Source: Blepharisma japonicum (lineage: Eukaryota; Ciliophora; Heterotrichea; Heterotrichida; Blepharismidae). From it: DNA of 64,000 nucleotides. Below the pieces are notes generated by a model that did not search any database, had not been told where the DNA came from, and was given only the letters and a program-made list of their open reading frames with translations. A program made the translations under genes and the position numbers. The DNA lies in contig CATKHK010000063.1 of assembly GCA_949751835.1 (NCBI GenBank), positions 124,001 to 188,000 of the forward strand. Direction: 5' to 3'. Positions 56,374-64,000 of this stretch are shown here, in pieces; position 1 is the first letter of the stretch; every line of letters starts with the position of its first letter.

Positions 56374-56961
56374 TTATTCAATTCTTCTCTTACATGTTGG
56401 GCACGAATTTTTCATCCTCAGCCAAGGCACTAGACATTCTGAATGAAATAAATGCCCACACGGAAGACTATTCGCTTCTTTTCCTTTATCAAAAAATTCC
56501 ATACAAATCATGCACTCTTTTCCTATTAGCTCATTTTCAATACTTACAACAGGCAAATTCTCAATAGTGCCTTGAGAAACATCATTTCTTTCGCCCAAGC
56601 TGTCTTCCATTAATTCCATTAAAACTTGTAAAAAAGCTCTCCTAGTGATATCTCTTCTATCCATCTCTGATTGCCCTTCTGATAAATCGTGAGCAATTCG
56701 TCCAAATAAAGCGCTTGGGTTGAAGACTAGTCTTCTGTTTTCTCGATGATTTCTTACATCAAGATCTTCCTCGTTTGAACGGCGAATTTCAAAAATAAAA
56801 GGATTTGGGTCTGCTTGAGAGTTTCCTCGTAGATCTCCAATTTCGGCTACTTGAAGAAAATCGCTTCCACATCTCGGGCATAGCAGTTGAGAGGGATCAA
56901 TAGAGGAGGTGACTTTACAAGAGTGACAATAATAGTGTTGTTCTTCGATATCTCTATCCAT
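56374..56961 (-). CDS. RNF126/RNF115-like RING-H2 ubiquitin ligase
   Basis: 195 residues. The N-terminal zinc finger YYCHSCKVTSSIDPSQLLCPRC (6-31; C-x2-C...C-x2-C) and C-terminal RING-H2 (CMICMEFFDKGKEANSLPCG then HLFHSECLVPWLRMKNSCPTC) are the two marks of the RNF126/RNF115 (BCA2) family. In animals these ligases handle mislocalised hydrophobic proteins through BAG6 and sort endosomal receptors. The linker is shorter than in human RNF126 (311 residues). The gene is a single exon in the cytosolic/nuclear class, with no membrane segment. Confidence 0.85.
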   Translation of the reverse strand: MDRDIEEQHYYCHSCKVTSSIDPSQLLCPRCGSDFLQVAEIGDLRGNSQADPNPFIFEIRRSNEEDLDVRNHRENRRLVFNPSALFGRIAHDLSEGQSEMDRRDITRRAFLQVLMELMEDSLGERNDVSQGTIENLPVVSIENELIGKECMICMEFFDKGKEANSLPCGHLFHSECLVPWLRMKNSCPTCKRRIE

Positions 56962-57683
56962 TTATAAGCATTTCGCAGATTATTTTTGCTTGAAAATAGA
57001 AGGCTTAAAAAAATAAATAAGACTTAACCTTTCTCTATTCAGATATTCAAACAGGATTTATAATTTCTTCTAATAAGATTAAGTTTAGTGCTGTAATAAT
57101 AGAAGGTATTCATAATTAAAATTTAGAATCAGATATTTTTATCTAAGCACAAATCTATAAAATGGTTAAGTGTGCAAGAGCTATAAATGTCCAATTATTT
57201 TTTTACTATTAAATGCTTTCTTTATGAATTAAAAATCTATTATTTTATTTTATTCCAAACCTTAAATATTTTATCTTTTATTTACAAAGAATTAATGATA
57301 ATTTTAACTTTAGCTATTGCATTAACCAATTTGCACTTGATTTTCTAAAAAAAAAATTAGAATATGTGTAAACGGCATTCTAAAGTTTAATAAATGCAGA
57401 GTTCTTTATAGGTATTTAATAAATTATCCAAAAATATTAAATCGTCTTTGTTTTATTGCTAGATTCTGACTTACTTGATAATTTTAGTTTCCAAAAATAG
57501 ATATTTTTTGTACTAAAAGTTCAGATAAAATAGTTTTTTAATTAATCAGGCTCATTTTAACACTGATTTATCTTAGACCCCTTCTTATATAACCCCCATA
57601 TTTCTATTTGCAAGCGTATTATAATTGAGTCGAATATCAACATTTTTATGTAAAAAGCAATCAATTCTACGATACTATAAAAT
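56962..57683. other. AT-rich divergent intergenic region
   Basis: 722 nt between the RNF126-like start (minus) and the USP5 start (plus). It has long A/T runs and a CCCC-containing patch near 57578-57599; no gene or known RNA is seen. Confidence 0.5.
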
Positions 57684-59975
57684 ATGGCTTGTGCTCACCT
57701 GACCCATTCCAATATCACTCAGAATTTGCAGGGAAAATTTATCCACAAAGACGAATGCACAAAATGTTTCGAAACATCTGTAAATTTCATATAGAAATCC
57801 GAACATGGCATCGATATTTGCTTAAAGTGCTTCAATGGGTCTTGTTCAGATTTTCATTCATCTCAACACTACCTAAGTCAGCATCACCCTATTGCCCTTC
57901 ACCTTGAAATGGTTAAAAGGCCTAAGGTATCAGAAGAGCCTCAACAGATCTCAAAGCTTGCAATTGGAGTTCCAGGAGGAGCAGGATATTCAGGCGACGA
58001 ATGGGATCCTCACACTAACCTAAAGTGCTTAGCTTGCAACATTTTTCTCGTTCCTACAGCAGAAATCCAGCTTCTTACCAATTCTATACTTATGGCAAAC
58101 TCAGCATTATTCCAGTCATCAGTAGATGCATGGGAATTGGAGTTACAGCCATGCGAACATACCTTATTATTAGAACAACTACCAAGACAATTAGCAGAAA
58201 AAAGCTTAGCTTCTTGTAATAGCTGCGATTTAAAAGCAAATTTGTGGCTTTGTATGGTGTGTGGAAATTTAGGATGTGGAAGAAAAAATTATGACGGGTC
58301 TGGAGGGAATGGGCACGCTTTGACTCATTTTCAAACTACTGGGCATGGAGTTGTGTGCAAAATAGGGACGATTACTCCAGAAGGTACAGCTTCAATCCAT
58401 TGTTATAACTGTGATAACGAAGTTTTAGACCCTTCTCTTGCAGATCACTTAAAAACATTTGGAATTCTAATTCAGCAACAAGTAAAAACAGAAAAGACTA
58501 TTACAGAAATGGAATTAGAAAGCAATATCAATTTAACCTTATCAAAAGCAGTTGAAGAAGGTAGAACTTTATCTCCAAGATATGGCCCTGGATATACTGG
58601 GATGGAAAACTTAGGAAATTCTTGTTATCTTAACTCAGTGATGCAGCTGATTTTTTCTTTTCCTGAATGGCAGCAGCGGTATACAGATGAAGACCACTTA
58701 AATGGATGCAGGTCAAATGATCCTTCACAATGCTATTTCTGTCAGATTAATAAGCTTGGACTTGGATTATGGAGTGGAGAACACTCACTTCAGAAATGGA
58801 CAGAACCAGTTAACACTATTACAGGAGAAGTTATCCCACCAACTGAATATCAAGATGGAATCCGCCCTCAGATGTTCAAAGCATTGATAGGCAAAGGCCA
58901 CCCCGAATTTTCTTCTGCAAGGCAGCAAGACGCTTATGAGTTTTTCAGCCACTTTTTAAGTGTCGGCCAAAAAGCTGAAAAAGCAGTTGGAACAATTAGC
59001 TCATACCCAGGAAAAATATTCGAATTTAAGCTGGCAACCAAAATGAAATGCTTAAAATGCCATGGAGTTAAATATAGCAGCGCAAATAGTACTGTAATTT
59101 CTGTAAGCATTCCTATTGACTTAAAAGATGATGGCCCAAATGTTGTTATTGACTTTGACAAAGTTTTAAATACATTTACCCAGCCAGAAATCGTGGAATA
59201 TAACTGTCCTAATTGTAAACAAACTACGAATTTTTCGAAACAATTTATGTTTGAAACTTATCCAAAGGTGCTTGTTATCGTGGTTAATAGATTTGTATGT
59301 CCTGATTGGGTGCCTAAAAAGCTAGAGTGTGGCATAAATGTACCAGTTGACCCATTTTCGCTTGAAAATATGAGGCTGGTTAAAGGAAATGAACAAGAAC
59401 TACCTGGGTCTTCTGAAGAATCAGGACCGAAATTTGATCAAGGTCTTTTAAATGAGCTATTAATGTTCGGATTTGGCGAAAATATAGCGAAAAGAGCATT
59501 AATTGCTACTAGTAATAGATCACTTGAAGAAGCCACTAATTGAATAGTAGAAAACTTAGAAAACCCTGAAGCAAATGAACCATTAGTTTCTTCTAGTAGC
59601 CAAGGACCTCAAATCAGCCAGGAATTAATTGATAACCTTACAGCTATGGGATTTTCAGCTAGTCAAGCTAAAAATGCTTTAAAGAATTGCAATTGTGACC
59701 CTGAAAGAGCTGTAGACTATCTTTTTTCTCACCCTGATGAAGATATGGAAGTAGAGCAGCCTCAAGCACAAGAAGAGGTAGGAGATAAAGGTCCAGCAAA
59801 TTATCAGCTTCAAGGAGTTGTGACTCATTTAGGTGCTTCTGTACATTCTGGCCATTATGTCGCCCATATTTTGAAGGAAGGAGAATGCATTCTTTTTAAC
59901 GATATCAAAGTTGCAGCATCATCTGATCCACCACTTGGAAAGGGCTATCTTTATTTCTTTAGAAAACTTAACTAA
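57684..59975 (+). CDS. USP5: ubiquitin carboxyl-terminal hydrolase 5 (isopeptidase T)
   Basis: 758 residues from two exons (57684-57779, 57795-59975). The N-terminal variant zinc finger (IHKDECTKCFETSK|SEHGIDICLKCF) matches the USP5 cUBP/zf start. The canonical zf-UBP is at about 180-245 (CMVCGNLGCGRKNYDG...GHALTHFQTTGH). The peptidase has a Cys box GMENLGNSCYLNSVMQ (Cys309) and a His box GASVHSGHYVAHI (His719). Two UBA domains (GLLNELLMFGFGENIAKRAL and ELIDNLTAMGFSASQAKNAL) interrupt the catalytic domain as in USP5. It disassembles free polyubiquitin chains. One TGA Trp lies between the UBAs. Confidence 0.93.
57780..57794 (+). other. 15-nt intron in USP5 gene
   Basis: GTAAATTTCATATAG, phase 0, within the N-terminal zinc finger (ETS|KSEHG). 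Confidence 0.9.
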
Positions 59976-60070
59976 TTTAGCAAAGAAATAATAAAAATGA
60001 TTTCACTGGAATAGATACCACTGAAATAGATATTCTTCAAAAATAAAAAAATACAAAGTATGATTATTTA

Positions 60071-60502
60071 CTAAGTTAATATTAACGATCGATTGCAATT
60101 AGGGCATGTCGGAAACTCTAGTTTTGCACTTAATCAATGATCTAAACAATTCGTGTGAAATGGATGCAAACAAGTAGTTACACGGGCTAATTCACCTTCA
60201 ATTACATCACTTAGACAAATCGTACAAACTGGCATTCCGGCAATTTTTATATCTTTTGTAAATTTTACTGCTGGAAGTATTCTTTCACAATATTCACTAC
60301 TAATTAGCCTTGAGAGTTCAGCAAAGCTGCTTCTGTTTGAAGCATCACCAACTACTGTTACTGGGGCAACATATGCTCTTCTCTTAATTATTTTTCTTGC
60401 CAATAAGCAAAAGCATACCACTCTAAATATCGCCTACAAAGAAATCATAACAAAAACTGCACTAATAGTAACTACCACTGAAAAAAAGAGTTCAGAATTC
60501 AT
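60071..60502 (-). CDS. small TM-RING-H2 protein
   Basis: 138 residues from two exons (60502-60438, 60422-60071). One N-terminal membrane helix (VVVTISAVFVMISLVVCFCLLA) is completed by splicing, then a basic stop-transfer KIIKRR. The C-terminal RING-H2 is CTICLSDVIEGE...CLHPFHTNCLDHW...CPNC, with the W after H-x2-C...H encoded by TGA. This is the ATL-like layout of small membrane E3 ligases. Under the standard code and without splicing, both the helix and the last zinc pair would be lost. The target is unknown. Confidence 0.8.
60423..60437 (-). other. 15-nt intron in TM-RING gene
   Basis: Minus-strand GTAGGCGATATTTAG, phase 2 (TT|A), in the middle of the membrane helix. Confidence 0.8.
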
Positions 60503-60655
60503 TCCATTATCATCATTTTTCCATGAAAATTTCGGACTCATTTTGTGCAAATTCAAATTTCCTGGGAAATTCAGCTTAATTTCTGCAATTTTTTTGTATT
60601 TTAGGATATGAGTATCATAATTAATTAAAAAATTAATTCATCTTATAGTGAATAA

Positions 60656-62074
60656 ATGACAATAATGAGCATTCCTGTTTTAATATTTCTTATAGCAGGA
60701 ACATTTGGAGTCTTTCAAGAGGATAACGATGTTTTAGTATTAGAAGATAGAAACTTTAACGATGCTCTAAAAGAATATCCAAAGCTCTTAGTGGAATTTT
60801 ATGCCCCATGGTGCGCTCATTGTAAAGTATTAGCTCCGCTATATGCCAAAGCAGCTGCTACTCTTAAAGCTCATGACCCTCCTTATCGAATAGCCAAAAT
60901 AGATGGGACTGCCAATGTCAAAACAAATCATAAATATCATATAGAGGGATATCCTACTCTAAAATTTTTCGTAAACGGGGAACCTTCTGACTACAAAGGA
61001 CCCAGAACTGATGAAGGAATCGTTTCTTTTGTGCTGAAGAAAATGGGACCTCCAGCAACACATATAAAATCCTTAGAGGATCTAAAAGAGTTTAATGCTG
61101 AGCACAAACTTTCAATGATTTTATTTACCCACAAAGGCTCAGAAGAAGAAAAATTGTTCGAAAAAGTTGTAGAAAGTTTAGAGGGCAATTATTACGGGAT
61201 TATTTATGATAAATCTGCATTTGATTTTTATATCGCAAGTGACCCTTCTGTAATAGCATTTAAGCATTATGATAATTTGAGATCTGATTTTTCTGGGCCT
61301 TTTACCCAAAAGGATTTGACTGCATTTTTAGAGCTAAACCAAGTTCCTTGGATTTTGCCATTTGATGATAACACAATTCAACACGTGTTCGGCAAACAGA
61401 GACCTGCCCTATTTTTCTTTAGGAAAAACGAAGATGCAGGAGTTTACGACCCAATGCTGGTTTCTTTATCATTTAAAACTCAAGGCTCAGTTATACTTGT
61501 CTATACAGATTTAACCCTAGAAGCGAACAAGCGCCTAGCAGATTTCTTAGGTGTCCCAGCCTCAGTGATGCCAAAAGCTCTTTTATTGGACTCTAGTATG
61601 AATAAATATATCCACAATGGAGCACTTAATGAATTAGCCTTAATTCAATTCTTAGACAATTGAAAAGCAGGATTATTGCATCCATATTATAGAACACAGC
61701 CAGCTCCAGAAAAAGAGTTTGAAGATGGAGTAAGAATTCTGGTAGGCAGCACTTTTGGGGATATCGTTTTTGATGAAAAAAAAGACGTCGTTGTGGAATT
61801 TTTTGCACCTTGGTGTGGAAATTGCAAAAAACTTGCAGGGGAGTATAGAAAAGTAGCAAAACATTTCAAAAAAAATGAGAATGTTGTGATAGCGAAATTG
61901 GATTCGACTGAAAATGAAGTCCATGGACACCAAATTTCGAATTACCCTGTTATTAAGATGTTCCCGGCTAAAAATAAAACTGCGATTGAGTACACAGGAA
62001 CAAAGGATGCAGATGGAATAATTAAGTTCATTGAAGAAAACACGTCTTTTAAAAGTGAAAAGGTAGATTTGTAG
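60656..62074 (+). CDS. protein disulfide isomerase
   Basis: 472 residues with a signal peptide (first 18 or so). Layout is a-b-b'-a': the first thioredoxin active site is WCAHC (Cys53/Cys56), the second WCGNC (Cys387/Cys390), each in the E-F-Y/F-A-P-W-C context, and the GYPTLKFF / NYPVIKMF cis-proline segments follow. It forms and reshuffles disulfides in the ER. The C-terminus is KVDL, a plausible variant of the KDEL/HDEL retrieval signal. One TGA-encoded Trp joins b' to a' (FLDNWKAGLL). The CAHC site is unusual next to the standard CGHC; His at position 3 is kept at one site only. Confidence 0.92.
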
Positions 62075-62498
62075 TGGTCTTTGAAGATAAATATTTAACA
62101 TTAGCTAGTTTAGGAGAATAAGAGCTTTGTCTTAAAGAATTTTTATTAAGAATTTTGGGATAATAAAATTCTAAAGAATGAAAGAGAGTGTATGGTAATT
62201 TCTTTGAAATTATTTCAAAAATGTTTGAGATGAGGTAGACCGCCAAAATGACGGTACAAAAATCTCAGTTCCTATGGCGCAATTAAAAGAATGTCTGGAC
62301 ATAATACCCTTTCATTTACCCTTGCGCCATTTTATTTTAATATTATAAGCTTATGTAAATTTAAGGAATAAATCTTTGATGAAATGAAGATAAAGAGCTC
62401 AAATGTTTATTAAGCGAATAATAAATTTTTAAAATATTGAGAAAGCTAATAATTGCTAATCCAATAATCTCTGCTTAAATTTAATCAAATGAATTAAA
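62075..62498. other. intergenic region with nested inverted repeats, RNA gene candidate
   Basis: Between the PDI stop and the dehydrogenase stop (convergent). The segment 62226-62340 is unusually structured for this AT-rich DNA. TGAGAT (62226-62231) pairs with ATCTCA (62262-62267) around ACCG (62239-62242) / CGGT (62252-62255). Then ATGGCGCAA (62274-62282) pairs perfectly with TTGCGCCAT (62332-62340). No known RNA family is recognised; it could equally be a processing or terminator-like element for the two convergent genes. Confidence 0.4.
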
Positions 62499-63236
62499 TT
62501 ATAGTCTCGCATGATATCCTCCAGCAATAACCACAGTTTCTCCATTAACATAAGATGCCTCATCACTACACAAAAACGCAGCAACACTTGCGCACTCTTC
62601 TGGATTTCCCATCCTTCCCATTGGATTTCTTTTTACTTCTTCGCTTTCCCAAATTGCTTCCGAGAATCTCGTCTTTATTATTCCTGGTGCAATCCCATTT
62701 ACCCTGATTCCAGCGCCAGCCAATTCAATTCCCAGCATTTTTGTCATCCCAATCAAAGCTGTTTTAGTCACTCCATAAATCCCAATTGCTGGCGAAGGAG
62801 CATATCCCCCATAGCTCGAAACAAATAAAACTGAAGGGCTTTTGCTTTTTTTAAGCCAAGGCAGGGCTGTCTTCAATAAGAAAAATCCAGCCTTTATGTT
62901 GATATCAAACATTCTATCATACGCCAACTCTGTGATATCCATTGTTGGCCCAAATGCAGTAGAGACTGCAGCATTATTGACGAGGACATCAATTCCTCCG
63001 AACTTATCTACAGCAAAATCTACTAATTTTTGTCTGTCTTTCCCGACATGACATACAACACCTTCAGCTATAATTCCTTCTTTTCTTAATTCATCAACAG
63101 CAGCTTGGACATGCTTTTCGTTTCTTGAGCTTATCACAATTTTCCCGCCTTCTTGTCCCATTCTTTTGGCGATGGCAAAGCCGATGCCAGTTGCAGATGC
63201 GGTTATCACACAGACCTTATTTTGATATCTCCCCAT
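62499..63236 (-). CDS. DHRS4-like short-chain dehydrogenase/reductase, peroxisomal signal
   Basis: 245 residues. It is a classical SDR: cofactor motif TASATGIGFAIA (residues 12-23), NNAAVS, catalytic Ser in LFVSSYGGYAPSPAIG, Y-x3-K as YGVTKTAL, and PGIIKTRF. The segments LGIELAGAGIRVNGIAPGII and FLCSDEASYVNGETVVIAGG match DHRS4 closely. DHRS4 is an NADPH-dependent carbonyl/retinal reductase of peroxisomes. The C-terminus ARL is a PTS1-like tripeptide (human DHRS4 ends SRL). The cofactor loop has SATG where TGxxxGxG is usual, still within known variation. It starts 30 nt from the stop of the UBX gene on the same strand. Confidence 0.88.
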   Translation of the reverse strand: MGRYQNKVCVITASATGIGFAIAKRMGQEGGKIVISSRNEKHVQAAVDELRKEGIIAEGVVCHVGKDRQKLVDFAVDKFGGIDVLVNNAAVSTAFGPTMDITELAYDRMFDINIKAGFFLLKTALPWLKKSKSPSVLFVSSYGGYAPSPAIGIYGVTKTALIGMTKMLGIELAGAGIRVNGIAPGIIKTRFSEAIWESEEVKRNPMGRMGNPEECASVAAFLCSDEASYVNGETVVIAGGYHARL

Positions 63237-63266
63237 AATAAAAAATATGATATATTTAATTGAATA

Positions 63267-64000
63267 TTAGCCTAAAGATTGACTTCTATTAAGACAGTCT
63301 TCGTTTAAGAATGGGCCATGCTCTGCAAGGGTTTCATTTACATCATTCCACGCGAAACTTAATAAAGTGGCTGGTGCGTAACTTTTAAGATCTTTTGTGG
63401 TAGCTTTGACTATTGTTTTTGGAGGTGAAAAGAAAAGGTGAAACTTTCTGCCTTGCTGAGCCAAAAAGCTTGCTACAAAAGCATAAACGTCTCTTTCTGT
63501 TTCTTTTACCGAAAAAGTGCCTTGCAAAAGCGTTCTGTCTGGGAATCGAATCCTTATTAAAGCTCTTGTATATATTTCTCTGCTTTGTAAAGCTTCAAGC
63601 TGTTTTTTCCTCTTATTTTGGAATTTTGATAACTCTTCTCTTTCTTTCATAACTCTCTGAATATTTCTTAAATTGATCTGCCTTTCTTCATCTTCCTGAT
63701 ACCTATTTTTTTCTTCTTCATTCAGTCTTGCCAAAGTCGCATTTAAATTTCCATCACTAATTCTATACACCACAGGATCTCTGCTGACAGAAGTTTGCCT
63801 CGCTAATTGATCATGATTTTCTTCAATTTTTTTAATAGCTTCAGTTATGGCTATAGGGTCATGCTCTCTTGAATTAATTTTTGGCACATCTGGGTTGGTC
63901 TTAGTAATCGCAGGTTTGTAAGGGTTAAACACTTCTGGGGTAATTTCAGTTCTTGGGACAAGTTTTGGAGCCAGCCCGATGTTTTCTGCAACTTCATTGA
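63267..64000 (-). CDS. UBX-domain protein, TUG/ASPSCR1-like (5' partial)
   Basis: The frame is open to the window edge, so the start lies beyond 64000; at least 244 codons are present. A charged coiled coil (LARLNEEEKNRYQEDEERQI...) leads into a UBX domain: ALIRIRFPDRTLLQGTFSVK, ERDVYAFVASFL, FHLFFSPPKTIV, PATLLSFAW. The R-F-P-D-R-x-x-L-Q-G-x-F and F-x-L-F-x-x-P-P-K-T segments match ASPSCR1/TUG, which binds p97/VCP and remodels its hexamers. UBXN6 is the alternative. The FPR-type p97-binding turn of UBX corresponds here to the SPPK loop, so binding is likely but not certain. Confidence 0.75.
   Translation of the reverse strand, partial: NEVAENIGLAPKLVPRTEITPEVFNPYKPAITKTNPDVPKINSREHDPIAITEAIKKIEENHDQLARQTSVSRDPVVYRISDGNLNATLARLNEEEKNRYQEDEERQINLRNIQRVMKEREELSKFQNKRKKQLEALQSREIYTRALIRIRFPDRTLLQGTFSVKETERDVYAFVASFLAQQGRKFHLFFSPPKTIVKATTKDLKSYAPATLLSFAWNDVNETLAEHGPFLNEDCLNRSQSLG

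Noticed and set aside
57689-57907. Separate 72-codon frame just before USP5
   Set aside because: It is an out-of-frame shadow of the first USP5 exons; the true frame begins at ATG 57684 and uses the 15-nt intron.
60438-60460. An 18-nt intron (GTTATG...GTAG) in the TM-RING gene
   Set aside because: The overlapping 15-nt GTAGGCGATATTTAG restores the frame, keeps a membrane helix and fits the other introns in length and in A at position 10.
1-64000. A bacterial (Mycoplasma-type) genome using TGA as Trp
   Set aside because: The genes are eukaryotic (USP5, PSMG4, TOM7, CEP104, TTLL12, signal peptides with PDI) and contain short spliceosomal introns; there are no operons or Shine-Dalgarno sites.
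1-64000. CRISPR arrays, rRNA genes, telomeric repeats
   Set aside because: No regularly spaced direct repeats, no rRNA-like stretches and no tandem CCCTAA-type telomere repeats were seen anywhere in the window.

Overview
The window looks like a piece of the somatic (macronuclear) genome of a heterotrich ciliate, most probably Blepharisma. Three things in the sequence support this. Many conserved proteins read straight through in-frame TGA codons at tryptophan positions, and every gene ends in TAA or TAG. Eleven introns can be placed and all are exactly 15 nt, GTA...AG, with an A at position 10. The DNA is AT-rich and very gene-dense (about 43 protein genes in 64 kb), with ciliary and mitochondrial genes typical of a protist. 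The genus is an inference from code plus intron size; no rRNA gene or telomere is present to confirm it.

Layout. 1-8.3 kb: end of a membrane M14 carboxypeptidase, a secreted unknown, a MORN-repeat protein, a PSMG4-like proteasome chaperone, a myristoylated EF-hand protein, a small membrane protein, an EGF-TM-RING protein and an FCP1/NLI-type phosphatase. 8.3-9.5 kb is a long gene-free stretch. 9.5-25.6 kb: coiled-coil protein, TOM7-like, FIT-family lipid enzyme, an unknown, LRR protein, membrane cyclic-nucleotide phosphodiesterase, degenerate HAD-like protein, CEP104-like TOG protein, MOCS2A/MoaD, TTLL12 and two small membrane proteins. 26-36.7 kb: DDX52/ROK1 helicase beside a GPATCH4-like protein, GH47-like protein, coiled-coil protein, NT-C2 protein, TFIIS-N-like protein and disordered unknowns. 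36.9-46.3 kb: sulfide:quinone oxidoreductase-like protein, protein kinase, mitochondrial aspartate aminotransferase, coiled-coil protein and a TMEM184 family member. 46.4-53.4 kb: Kelch-like protein and a 1968-residue cysteine-rich surface protein. 53.5-54.7 kb: decayed LINE-like element ending in structured DNA. 55-64 kb: LITAF-like protein, RNF126-like E3, USP5, small TM-RING protein, PDI, DHRS4-like dehydrogenase and a TUG/ASPSCR1-like UBX protein (partial).

Genes lie on both strands without operons. Spacing is extremely tight: 2 nt and 5 nt between convergent stop codons, 40-90 nt between several divergent starts. Loose functional themes are ubiquitin/proteasome (PSMG4, USP5, three RING proteins, UBX), the cilium and cytoskeleton (CEP104, TTLL12, MORN, coiled coils), mitochondria (TOM7, AspAT, SQR-like) and the secretory pathway (PDI, GH47, FIT). 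The most notable observations are the uniform 15-nt introns, the LINE fossil in a genome that normally purges such elements, three enzyme families with apparently lost catalytic residues (SQR, GH47, HAD), and a small intergenic block with nested inverted repeats near 62.25 kb.
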